Of a stretch of DNA of 64,000 bases, positions 24,070 to 34,853 are shown piece by piece. How positions within the stretch are numbered: the stretch's first letter is position 1; each line of letters starts with the position of its first letter. Made by a program: the position numbers and the translations under genes. The notes under the pieces were generated by a model. It ran no database searches. It was not told the DNA's origin and worked only from the letters and a program-made list of their open reading frames with translations. Source of the DNA: Citrus sinensis (Eukaryota > Streptophyta > Magnoliopsida > Sapindales > Rutaceae). The stretch lies in contig NC_068561.1 in assembly GCF_022201045.2 (NCBI RefSeq), positions 20,524,501 to 20,588,500 of the forward strand, written 5' to 3'.

Positions 24070-25186
24070 ATGTCACCGGGTGAGTACTTTGTGCAGTAAA
24101 TTTGTGCGGTGCTTAAATAACTCTAGCACGAAAGTTGATAAATAAGCCTATTGAACTTCTTAAACTAGGTAAGTAAGGATGTTTGCAGTAAAACTAAAAA
24201 GAAAAGAGAGCAATTAGTTAAAGAGAAAATTTATTACTCACAAGAGAGTGTACAAGTGTATTCAAGAGGGGTAATTTTTAAAAATCTCCCTTGAGGTTTG
24301 GGCTTGTTGCAAGTAGATGGCGAGAATTGATTTATTTGTAAAAAACCCCCTACCGTTAGTTAAGTTTAATATTGACCGTTAGTTGACCGTGCAAAGACAA
24401 TATTACCCTTAACAATAGTTTGTAAACGAAAATAACTAAAAAAAAACCAAAATTATTGGTGCAAAAAGCACAAACCCTATTTTTTGACAATTTTATCATT
24501 GTCAATTCTAAAAATTTACAATATCATAGGTAAAGATTATGACTATTTCATTTTTAAATTTTTAATTTTATCTTTCTTGTAGGAATTTTAAGGAAATATC
24601 AATAATTTAAAGAGAATTTTTTAATTTTAATTTTTTATAAGAACTTTAAGAAAATATTAATAATTTAAAAAGTGTAAAATAGCTAATAATTTTGGTTTTT
24701 TTTTTAGTTATTTTCGTTTATAAACTATTTTTAAGGGTAATATTGTCTTTGTACGGTCAACTAACGGTCAATGTTAAACTTAACTGACGGTAGGGGGTTT
24801 TTTACAAATAAATCAATTCTCGCCATCTACTTGCAACAAGCCCAAACCTCAGGGGAGGTTTTTAAAAATTACCCTATTCAAGAGAGTTTGTGAGTTTTAC
24901 AAGTATGCTTAAGTTATTTGTCGTGTTGTGTGTCCAAAATGATAAGTTCTTCTATTTATAGGGGGGGCTTGTCCATTAAAGAGAACTTCATGCAACTTGA
25001 GCAACTTGTTACAAAAATTTAGATATTTCTAAGTATACATAAGTGTGGAAGGTTCTAGATATGATATGTTACGAGTGCATTGTAAAATCTTAAAAATTGG
25101 ATCAAACTAGCACACCTTAACTTAAATTTGGGCTCGTAGGCCTAGAATCTTAGGCGCTTAGATCGGAATTTTGGACGGCCCGTTAC
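24070..25186 (-). mobile_element. Possible solo LTR interrupted by a MITE
   Basis: Read on the minus strand the segment starts TGTAACGGGCCG (at 25186). It has a strong TATA box CTATAAATAG (near 24954-24963) with a leader and AATAAA-type sequence (ATTACTC/AATAAATTTT) further on. It can be followed to GGTGACA at 24070. TG...CA ends, an internal promoter and the absence of coding sequence suggest a solo LTR. The long-TIR MITE at 24269-24874 lies inside it. I could not find a 5-bp target-site duplication, so the left boundary is uncertain. Confidence 0.35.
24269..24874. mobile_element. Long-TIR MITE, Mutator-like, copy 1
   Basis: 606 bp beginning GGGTAATTTTTAAAAA and ending with its inverted complement. 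The two arms are near-identical inverted repeats for about 190 bp (24269-24459 and 24684-24874) around a ~225-bp AT-rich centre. It is flanked by a perfect 10-bp direct repeat, TATTCAAGAG (24259-24268 and 24875-24884). Long TIRs with 9-11 bp duplications are typical of MULE-derived elements. There is no coding capacity. Confidence 0.85.
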
Positions 25187-25376
25187 ATACTGTTGCTTAA
25201 GGAATTGAAGGGCATTTTGGAAGTTGCCATTTGGTGTACAGCTTAGTACCGTGAAAGCTTATCTTTCTCGACGTTGGATTCCCAAATATGGTCCTATGTT
25301 GTACACACATCACATCACTTTTTAGCACCGTCGCCATTTAAGATAATGCTGAGTTACATTATATGTAAATTATATC

Positions 25377-26380
25377 CAGGGATGACAATGGTAAGGGGAG
25401 GAGAGGGGATCGATCTCTCTGTATTTATCCTTGATATTTTGTGTATGTTCATGTCTCCTCTTCGTCCCTATCAGAATTACTTAAGAGAATTTTCATCCAT
25501 TCCCCGAATAATAATAGGGAATCCCCGATGATCTCCGATCCCCAAATAATTAATACATTTTTTTGTTTTCGATTTGAGTTAATCATATTAAAATAAAAAA
25601 TTCAAATAAAAGTAAAGTTCGAAAAATATCTTACATTAATATCCATTACAAAAGTCACATACGTTAAATTAGTAAATAACGCAGCATGCAAGGGATACAA
25701 ACTTCTTTTACAAATTATCATGAACAAATTAATAGTCTAATACAAAATTGTTACAAATAAAATCAAATTTAGATTCAAAATTAACTTTTTCAATGGTGGT
25801 GTGGGTACTTTATAAATGTGAACTATTCCCTTTACAGCACAATAGTTAAGTTGGAGCAAATCAAGAGCAAATATTAGATTAAATTAGATTAGATATTAAA
25901 ATTGTGATTCGCTGTGGGTAATTATAACATCTAAAAATAAATAAAAAATATATTTAAGTTTAAAATATTTAATGAATATTAAAATTAAAATAAAATTTTT
26001 GGGCTAATAGAATTTATCCGATTTTTTAATGTCCTAAATAAAAATTTAGGACTTTAATTAGTTAATTAGGCCTAAAAGTTTAATAATATAAATATTTTGA
26101 TATTTGTTATTTTTACCAATTTTTATAATTTTATAATTCAAATTTTATTTTTTATTTACTAGTAATTTTAAAAAATTAAAATTAAAATTAAAATGGCAAA
26201 ATGGGTAGGGGATGGGGATTCCACCTCATCCCTGTCCCCTCCCTGAATAAGAAATTGGGTAAAAAAAATTTCTCGTCCCTTCCCCGAATAAGAAATTGGT
26301 ATGAAATTATCCCTATATCTTCATCGAATAGGGAAAATCCCCGAGAATACCCGTCCCCGTAGGGATTTTTGCCATCTCTA
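25377..26380 (-). mobile_element. hAT-like non-autonomous element, copy 1
   Basis: 1004 bp flanked by a perfect 8-bp target-site duplication, ATTATATC (25369-25376 and 26381-26388), the hallmark of hAT elements. The left end is CAGGGATGACAATGG and the right end is the complement of TAGAGATGGCAAAAAT. GC-rich subterminal regions of repeated CCCCG/GGGGA words flank an AT-rich core. The core is the reverse complement of that of the element at 45.1 kb, so the two are the same family in opposite orientation. No transposase coding remains. Confidence 0.85.
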
Positions 26381-26388
26381 ATTATATC

Positions 26389-26943
26389 AATCTAAAAATT
26401 GTATCAAATAATTCAAGTGTTATTTGATTGGATACATTTATTGAGTTATTGAGTACAACTCTTGGACTGAACGTAAATTACAAATAATATAAGTTAGCCA
26501 CAATCTTTTATTTATTATGTTTTTGCTTTTTTATATATATCATATATAATTTACACACAAAGTTATATTTTTATAAATTATCATATTATGATTCTTTTAT
26601 TCGGATACGCGAACCTTTCCTTTTCATTGCCTTGCTTGAGACATCTTTATGATAATGATGCAAGAATCAAGCAAGAAACACATAATAAAAATAATAATGC
26701 CGAAAATAATTTTTAAAAAATATTCGTTGGTGTACCAATTCTATGTAGAACAATTACAACACTTAGGAGGCTCAATGAGTTGAATAAATCAACAATATGC
26801 GAAAAACATTGAAAGAGAAAGGACAAGTCTATGAGCCCCTCAAGATTGACCAAATCATCTGATGGTATTTGTTCACAAGCTTGGAATAATTGGCCATCAA
26901 TTGCGTGATTTGTTTTGTCAAATCCTTTCTTCGTTTATTTTTT
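26389..26943. other. AT-rich intergenic DNA
   Basis: Lies between the hAT element and the SINE. No coding feature or repeat recognised. Confidence 0.45.
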
Positions 26944-26959
26944 AAGTTATTGTTTTGTA

Positions 26960-27473
26960 GCCACTTGAGATTGTAGTCTAGTGGTGAACCATTGCCCTCA
27001 AAGTTAAACATTACTATAAGGACAATGGTTCGAGTCCCCACGGACTCAACATCCCTCAATTAAATATAATTGTGTGGAGACTTCTTATAACGTCTTTTTC
27101 CCTTGCGAAATGCGAGGGGAGTAGAGACATCACTCCTCTGTGAGGGGTATTTAGATGGACATATACTTCATAGAATAAAAGAGTAGAGACATCCCTCCTC
27201 TGTGAGGGGTATTTGGATGGACATGTACTTCATAGAATAAAAATGTAATAATATAAGTCCCATGTATATATATCTAATTGTAAATATCAGTGTAATGACA
27301 TGCTGTCATAGCAGTTGTATATATCTGATTGTAAATATCAGTGTAATGACCTGCTATCATAGCAGTTATATATATCTTGTAAATATTAGTGTAATGACCT
27401 GCTGTCATAACAATTGTATATATCTCTGTGTAATACAGTAACCAACTGATGCTTAATTAGTTTTTTTTTTTAA
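26960..27473 (+). mobile_element. tRNA-derived SINE, copy 1, with internal tandem expansions
   Basis: Flanked by a perfect 16-bp direct repeat, AAGTTATTGTTTTGTA (26944-26959 and 27474-27489). An RNA polymerase III A-box-like TGTAGTCTAGTGG (near 26973) and a B box GGTTCGAGTCC (near 27029) stand at the 5' end. The 3' end is a T run followed by AAA. The body contains two in-tandem expansions: a 62-bp unit twice (from about 27121) and a ~52-bp unit three times (about 27266-27425), which explains its 514-bp length. Body words are shared with the SINEs at 51.3 and 60.2 kb. Confidence 0.8.
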
Positions 27474-27663
27474 AAGTTATTGTTTTGTATAAATCATTTC
27501 TTTGGAGTTTGAAAATACCTCGATCGAAAGGAGCAGGAGTGGGCTACCACCTCTCTCCTCTCTGCACGTGGCTGCATATCACTGGGTTTTCTGATATCAG
27601 CACTGAACAATACATTAAAAATAAAAAGAAAAAGGAATTTGCTCTCAGAATATGGCATAAAAT

Positions 27664-28278
27664 GGGTAATTTTTAAAAACCTCCCCTGAGGTTTGGGCAT
27701 GTTGCAAGTAGATGACGAAAATCTATTTATTTGTAAAAAACTCTCTACCGTCAGTTAATTTTAACATTGACCGTTAGTTGACTGTGCAAAGACAATATTG
27801 CCCTTAACAATAGTTTGTAGACTGACATAACTAAAAAAAAACTAAAATTGTTGGCACGAAAAGCACAAACCCTATTTTTTGACAATTTTATCCTTGTCAA
27901 TTCCAAATATTTACAATATTATAGGTAAAGATTATGACTATTTCATTTTCAAGTTTTTAATTTTATCTTTCTTTTAGGAACTTTAAGGAAAAATCAATAA
28001 TTTAAAGAGGATTTTTCAAGTTTTTAATTTTATCTTTTTTGTAGGAATTTTAAGAAAATATCAATAATTTAAAGAGGATAAAATAGCTAATAATTTTAAT
28101 TTTTTTTTTAGTTATTTCTGTCTACAAACTATTGTTAAAGGTAATATTGTCTTTGCACAGTCAACTAACGGTCAATGTTAAAATTAACTGACGGTAGGGG
28201 ATTTTTTATAAATAAATCAATTCTCGTCATCTATTTGTAACAAACCCAAACCTCAGGAGAGGTTTTTAAAAATTACCC
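27664..28278. mobile_element. Long-TIR MITE, Mutator-like, copy 2
   Basis: 615 bp with the same GGGTAATTTTTAAAAA termini, long inverted arms and centre as the copy at 24.27 kb. The flanks are GGCATAAAAT (27654-27663) and GCAATAAAAT (28279-28288), an 8-of-10 match that fits a decayed 10-bp duplication, so this copy appears older or has mutated flanks. The centre is partly duplicated compared with copy 1 (an ATTTTTCAAGTTTTTAATTT block recurs). Confidence 0.8.
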
Positions 28279-29059
28279 GCAATAAAATATAGCTCAAGCG
28301 CTTAAGGTCTTTAATGCTTGTATGATATCTCTAATGGGTTATCTCAGTTGGTCGTTAGTCATCTACTTGTACATCATCAAATCACCGTTAATACATTATG
28401 TAAACTATTAGATTGTAGTTTTTTTTAACAATTATTATAGAATAAAGCAATTTTTTTTTTTTAAAAAAAAAAAAGGATGGAAGGGAGTCCAAATCCATTA
28501 GCATTTCCCTCTGCAAGTGGCCAGTGGGTGAAGATGTGGCTGCCAGAAAACGACGAACTTTCAAGAACATCAGATTTCCGCGTTCTTCATGTGTTAATTT
28601 ATAAAGTTTATTTAATCTCTTTCCGGTTTTGATATTGTTTTACCACGACGGCGTCATATTCCAAATTATTATAAATATAAATAAAAAAGTATCATATTCA
28701 TATTCACTGTCATCTTGTCACCCACTCTTAGTCGAAAAGTTAACTAAGTAACTATTACAACTCGTTACCTTTAACTTATTGATTTATACGTGAGAAATGT
28801 CGAGCAATAACTCGATCTGGGACGGTAAATAAGGAGTAAAATCACGTTCCGGTTGGGGCAGCAAGCAGAGAGTAAAGTACATCAATTCGGTGATAAAGAA
28901 AGAAGACGAAATAAATAAGAAAACAAAACAAAGACAATGCGAACAAATGGACCAAAAAAACCCGCGTGAACAAAACACAGTGACAACGTCAGCGTATAAT
29001 AATTGCAACCCCAGACACACAGATTTGCTCTTGTCTCACTTCGCCACTCACCAAAAACC
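28279..29059. other. Intergenic DNA and promoter of the 146-residue protein gene
   Basis: AT-rich up to about 28.65 kb. A TATA-like AAATATAAATAAAAA lies near 28672-28687, followed by a leader that becomes GC-richer toward the ATG at 29060. A T/A homopolymer pair at 28450-28474 can form a short hairpin. Confidence 0.4.
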
Positions 29060-29500
29060 ATGGCCTCACCGCCGTCACCGCCACCGTCACTCGGTCGCAG
29101 AAACTCCATATCAACCACCGTACCACTCCCCACAAAACTGAGTCTCCCGGCCAAGTCATCAAATTACTCTTACGACGACGTTTCCGCATCATCATTCGAG
29201 CTCATATCCTTAAAATCACCCTCCTCGTCCTACACTTCCCTCAAGGACCTTCTCCCTTCGTCCGGCTTCAACTCGCCCACCGCCACAGGTTCTGCTGCCA
29301 ACTCCGCCTACGAAATCTCCATCCGCAACCGTCTAGTTAAACAAGCCGCCTGGGCTTACCTCCAGCCCATGTCCGCCTCCCCGGACTCCTCCACCGGCTC
29401 CCACTTCCTATGCCGTATCTGGATCAAAATCTCCTCCGCGTGTTTTCAATTAATCAGTCGCATGCTCAGTGTATTCCGTGTAAAAGAAACAGAATTTTGA
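29060..29500 (+). CDS. Uncharacterised plant protein, 146 residues
   Basis: Intronless frame of 146 residues with markedly higher GC than its surroundings, which supports coding. Start chosen at the Kozak-like ACCATGGCC (29060); an in-frame upstream extension lacks an ATG closer to the leader. I do not recognise the family. What is visible: a Ser/Pro-rich disordered N-terminal half, a YDDVSASSFELISLKSP segment (about residues 38-54), a YTSLKDLLPSS motif (about 58-68), and a basic, amphipathic IRNRLVKQAAWAYLQP segment (about 88-103). The C-terminal half is rich in aromatic and Cys residues and ends in FRVKETEF. The motif structure suggests a conserved small plant protein. It is convergent with the HVA22-like gene, with 128 bp between stops. 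Confidence 0.75.
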   Translation: MASPPSPPPSLGRRNSISTTVPLPTKLSLPAKSSNYSYDDVSASSFELISLKSPSSSYTSLKDLLPSSGFNSPTATGSAANSAYEISIRNRLVKQAAWAYLQPMSASPDSSTGSHFLCRIWIKISSACFQLISRMLSVFRVKETEF

Positions 29501-29628
29501 CTAAATAAAAAAATTAACTAATTTTTTATCATTAAACAAAGAATTGTGGGTATTTTTTTTTCCTTCTTTTTTCATCTGTACAATTGATCAAGCAGAGCAA
29601 TTGACGTGCAATCTTTTTGGCGCCAATT

Positions 29629-31343
29629 CTAGTGCTGTGGTTTCTGACGCCGGAGCCTTTGGCGAGCTTGGAGTAGACTTTCGTTGGGCGTGCCTGGCGT
29701 GGTGGGCGAGTCTGGGATGTAACCGTCTTCGGGGGAACCGGGTTCCGATGTGACCCGCATGTTGACTTGCGCGAGATTGGATTTCGTCGGCTCCGACACG
29801 GCCCGGTTGATTGTGCTGGACCGCGGGGATGCGAATCCGAATTTGGACTTGCCCGGTTTTGGCGTTCTGGGTGAGTTAAACCCGTTTTCCGGTGGCGGCG
29901 GCGCGCTCGGTGCATGCTGCTTCTCACCGTTGTGTTTCTGATTCTGCAAATTATTTTAAGTTTGTGTGGTAGCTTTGGTTACAAGTTAAATTGAACACGC
30001 AACTTGTGAACTTAACTAACTATCAACACTAGTATTTATTATTGAAGAGTGTAATTCTGGTATTGCGTATGAGAGAACTGACGATAAAATTGTTTGCTTC
30101 GTTTTGGGTTGCTTTCACTTGGAAGCATGAACTTGGCTTCGAGTTAGTGATCATTTCCATAATTGTGAAAATTTTACCTCATGGGCAGGGGCGTTAGAGA
30201 ACCTAGCAGATTGGCCAGCCAAGAACTTGATTATGTCAAAGAATTTCTCTTGACTCAGTTCTGCGCAATTTTGCCAATAGTAAATAGCCAGATCCCACAG
30301 TCTTGCTCTCAATTCCAGAATCCTTCTATCAATGTCTGTTTCGTGCTTCGACACGTAAGGCCTCAACACACTTTGATAAACAAACCCAGTTCCCTGCATC
30401 ATCAAAACCAAAGTTGCCAGTTACAGATATGATCGCTTTGCTTCTGTTTCTTGTATTTACCAGATAGAGTTTGTTGTTTTCTAATAACCTGTGTCTTTGG
30501 AGACCACAAGTAGATGAAAAATGCCAGTTTCAGCTCGCCATACATCGGAAACCTTTCACGTGAAACAAGCACAAAGTTGTAAATGTAATTTTCTATTGCA
30601 AAAAAAAAAGTGCAAGATTTGCAGAGGAGTATCGAGTGTGCATACCATGAAGCAATTGCATCAAGAAACCTCTCAAGAACTGTCAACATTGCCACAAGGA
30701 TCCTGCAAAATTGTAGAGAAATAAGTCATTTGCCGAAGCCTGAAAGGTGATCTGGGCAAGTTACTCGATTGGATGGTGTCTAATCAATTCATCTCTACTT
30801 CCAGCTACATCATAAATTCAGAATATAGTAATAAATTCTTCTTTTGAATTCGTTAACCCGACATGTAAGAAGATGATCAAAAAAAATAAATACAATCTGA
30901 AATTACCAATCAAAGTTTCCGGTCGAAAAATAATTGCGGAACCTAACTCCCATACCATTCAAGGCATTCAGGCATTGATGGTCTCAACTTCTTTTCATAG
31001 AATTAATTATTGACTATTTCTAACAGATTAAGAAGAAGAAAAAAAAAAAACAAACCAAATACCAAAGATTAATCTTACCAATATTTGCACCAGAACCTGA
31101 GTTGGTCTATCTCAACCCTGTTCTTCTCCACAATTTTATAGCATTCAAACGCTGGATATGCGTAACCAAAAACCAATCTGGCATCCAAAAATGATAGTTA
31201 AAAAATGAAGTTCCAAGAAATGAATCCCAAAAATAAAAGTATATGGAGAAACAAAAATAAATAAATAAAACATGATAAAGAAAAAAACTTCAATGAAAGT
31301 TCATATATTACATAAGGCATCTAGTGATGAAATCTCCCAACAT
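29629..31343 (-). CDS. HVA22: HVA22-like protein (TB2/DP1/HVA22 family), HVA22i/j type
   Basis: Reticulon-like ER membrane-shaping protein related to yeast Yop1 and human REEP/DP1; founding members are ABA-induced. Six exons (31343-31312, 31177-31079, 30702-30646, 30552-30489, 30393-30178, 29943-29629) close in frame to 260 residues. The N-terminus MLGDFITRCL leads into hydrophobic segments at about 9-24 (GYAYPAFECYK), 45-64 (ILVAMLTVLERFLDAIASW) and 70-80 (LKLAFFIYLW), the TB2/DP1/HVA22 domain. SVLRPYVSKHETDIDRR follows. The last exon adds a ~104-residue Pro/Ser-rich basic tail found in the long HVA22i/j subgroup. The 5' UTR holds an 80-bp intron (31388-31467). Confidence 0.93.
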
Positions 31344-31740
31344 CTTTGATTCTTTGTGTTAACGATTTAATACCCGCCAAAAAATTCCTGAAACAAACAA
31401 CACAAAATCGTCTTTTTTTATATTCAATGCACTTTTTCAAATTAAACTAGAGACAAAAACAAGAAACCTGTGATCTACGGCAGGAACGATCAAAATCTTG
31501 AACAAATGGACATTTGACGAGTTCAAACGCCGCGTCCGAATGAAGAAAAAGTAATAACAGTCAAATTCGAGAAACAAAAATGTTGTGAAAGAGATTGGAA
31601 AATTCTTTAGAAGAAGCGTTGTTCAACCTTTAAGAGAAGGATCCCCGATTCTTCAAAACAGAACAGAGAGTCCAGAAACTTGACATAAAAGTTAAAAAAG
31701 TTTATAGGGAATGTGGGTACTTATATATAAATATAATAGG
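31344..31740 (-). promoter_or_regulatory. HVA22 5' UTR and core promoter
   Basis: On the minus strand a TATA element (TTATATATAA, 31721-31730) stands upstream of the leader. The leader is interrupted by an apparent GT-AG intron at 31388-31467. An E2F-consensus-like TTTGGCGGG (complement of 31373-31381) lies in the leader exon adjacent to the ATG exon. Whether it is used is unknown. Confidence 0.5.
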
Positions 31741-33165
31741 CGACTGCAAGTTATTATCAAAATGCTATTTATTTAATTAATAAAAATGAAGAACTGAATC
31801 AGGCACAAACAAAGAAGCGACTGCATTAAAGAGAAATTAAAAAAAAATGAAAGAGAAGGGGGGGATCTTCTTTCTCTTGCACCAGACGCTTCTTTGTTGT
31901 TTATTTTATTTTATTTTTACACGCAAATCAGCGAGGAGGGGATTTCTTGGGATTCTTCAAACGGGTTTACCGGTTTGGCAGTTAAAAGGGCCTTATAAGG
32001 GTATTTATGTAATTTCGTAACCAATCTAGCGGTAAAAATAATAGTTTGTGGAGGTTGAAGAAGTAAAAGTTGGAACTAACTATTTATACCCGACTCCTGC
32101 CTTTGACGCTTGGCTTTCTTCTCTATCTTCTCGCTTTTAGAAAATTTATCTTGTTTTGGTTTTTAATAAGTTTTAAAATTCATTTTGTTTAATAATATAT
32201 ATCTATTTTTATTTTTAGCTTTTCTTAAAGTGGTGTCCTTAATCTATTTTTACATGGGAACGTGGAATACTACTTTGGTTTTTCAACTCGTTCATATCTT
32301 TTTTTTTTAAAGATTTTGAATAAGAGTAAGAGTAATACGCTACATTGGTTAGATTCAAATTTAATTTTATGACATCGATAATATATTATTTATTTTAAAA
32401 CTAACCAAGCGAATGACGTATGAGGTAATAATACGCTCAAAATAATTTAAAATATTGTATTGCTTATTCATGGTCTTACGAAGAACCCTTTTGTTGAAAA
32501 AGAAATCAGTGCGAGGGCATCAATGATTAGGACGATGATGGTTAAATTAAAGAAGTTTAGCCGCAAGAAAGGGCAATAATTTGTTAACTTTTGTTCTTTT
32601 TGCTTTAGTCTGGGACCCAAGCAAAAACCTGTTGCTTCAGAGTCTTCCAATGGAAAAAGTACATAATAGTTGCTTATTGAATTAATGTTTAGAAACATAA
32701 TTGAATGTTCCTAGAAACCTCACTTTTAGTCCAGATTCCACGTCTCTCACATTCAATGATGATTTGTGCTGAAGTAAGATTTTTAGGTTGTTCTTATCTC
32801 AATTAATTGTAATAAAATCAGATTTTGCTCATATTTCAATGAATTGTAATAAGGTAAAGAATGCATTAGCTAAATTTTGCTCTCTTTCTTTTATTTCTCT
32901 CATATGAGTGGAAGATTTTCCACCTCTTTTATTTTGTTATAAATCTAAAACCAAAATAAAATATTACTTCTCAAAAAAAATTATTATAATGTCTTCGGTT
33001 AATTTTCTTTTTTCTTTTTTTAAATACAACAGTTTCCTATTCATTTCCCATTTGAAATTTATATAAAAGGAGATGTTGTAATCAATGATGTTAACAGTGA
33101 TAATATCAAACACTTGGGGTCGTTATGTTAGGTCAACCTATTAACCAAAAATAATTGTCACCATT

Positions 33166-33218
<53 letters not shown>

Positions 33219-34432
33219 TGCTTTGATGTTCTGAATCCATATAAATTCAGTCAACATATAATTGGTCATACTATGATTTTTTTTATTATAAAAAAACTAG
33301 CTTTTTAATTGGATGATTTGATGAGTGGGTTAAAATAATCTTCTAGTTGGAGTTATTTTATCAAGAAAATTAAAATAATCTTTAGTTGGGGTTAGTTTAA
33401 AAGAAAATTATAATTTGATTGACAGAATAACCACAAAACTTTGACGATGAATTGGACAACAAAAGATTAGTCAACTAATCTCGGTGGTCTTAAAGGAGGA
33501 AAAATAAAAAATAAAAAAAGCATCGTATGAGTTCTGGAAGAGTGATTAAAATTTCTAATATCATGAGATCATTTTATTGAAGAGTTTTCAACATCACGTA
33601 AATAGAATGAAATTTCGCAGTAAATTTCAAAGCATTTGCGATCACTGCTTGCGTCTCGGTATGTAATTAAGCTTATGCTCATTTTATTTGAAGAAGTCAA
33701 TTAAATTACTCTTTTTTTTTTAACAAAAATGTTACATTTATTACCTTGATCTAAACATGCTTCCTTGAACAAATATAGCAGGAGACCATGTGCAGTTTCT
33801 AGTTTATCCCATTTCTCCACTTAAATACTCTTTTATCATAAATCATACATGTCTTTTTGGTTTTTATCCAACCCCACATGAATCAGAGAATGATATACTT
33901 CATGTGTAGAGGACTTTAGGTCATTGAGTTGAGCCTTCTTGTGCTGGGCCTAGCCAACAACATCTACAGGTTCATAAGTACTAGACTTACTTATTAAATT
34001 ATAAAATGGTAATATTTGACTTACTTATTTTATCTTGTCAATTCTATTTTTTAGTAAATTTTATTTATTTTAAAAATTATCTTCATTCATCACAATCAAT
34101 AAATACCCATCTAAAAGAAAGTTTGTAAAAAATAATATTAAAGAAAAAAAAAGAAAACTGATGAATATGTTTGTAATTTTCAAATTTATAAATTATAATT
34201 GCGATAACAAATCTGGAATCCCCTTCTCTATCCTTATTATATGAACTGAAAACAACCATTAACTCTTGCAACACTGAAGACATACAAATACCCTCATTCT
34301 AGGGGGAAATAATAATAATAATAATTGTTGATGCAATTTTTTGCTCAATGTACAACGATTGATTTGTGTTTCAGACTTTCTTCTAAATCAAGTTCTGTGG
34401 CTTTTTTTTTTTCCTTGAGGCGAGTGTCTCAA
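31741..34432. other. AT-rich intergenic DNA with a (TA)n microsatellite
   Basis: No gene recognised. A pure TA dinucleotide run of about 22 units occupies 33171-33215. Other open frames are short and AT-biased. Confidence 0.5.
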
Positions 34433-34853
34433 ATTACATGTCTCCTTATTGTTAATTGTTCTGCAAAAGGAAACAATTATCAAAGGGTGCCGGGGTTGCC
34501 AGCAATAACCCTCCGATGCTCAAGTCAGCCTTTTAAATTTGATTGTAGAGAGAGAATTTAAAGAGAGAATGACAACATTTCCTTACCTTTTTTTCTCTTA
34601 CCTTCAAATGGAGAGTCTTAGTCTTTATATAGGCAATTTGATCCGTGAGGTGGAGGTGCCATCATGACACATGACATTGTCTTAGTGACAAGTGTCTGCA
34701 AAACTCATGCATAAAGACACCTGACACTATATGTCAAGCTTATTCATGACAAGTCTTCTTTGAACATTTGTCCTAATTTCGAGCTCTTGGCCTTCATCAG
34801 CGTTGAGCACTTCGGCTCTTGTGTTGGTTCCCTATAAAGAGGATTGGTTTTGT
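34433..34853 (+). repeat. Left copy of a ~415-bp direct repeat
   Basis: Closely matches 36983-37398 in direct orientation. Shared landmarks, in order, are CAAAAGGAAACAATTATCAA-like sequence, a GGGGTTGCC core, CTTTATATAGGCAATTTGATCC (TATA-like) and GTGCCATCATGACAC, ending at GAGGATTGGTTT. It resembles LTR or promoter sequence but lacks visible TG...CA ends. Confidence 0.75.

Noticed and set aside
27029..27040. Functional tRNA gene at the B box
   Set aside because: There is no cloverleaf or acceptor stem; with the flanking direct repeats it is a SINE head.
29532..29927. 131-codon minus frame overlapping the HVA22 last exon
   Set aside because: Alternative-frame shadow of the Pro/Ser-rich HVA22 tail; the other frame continues the family sequence.
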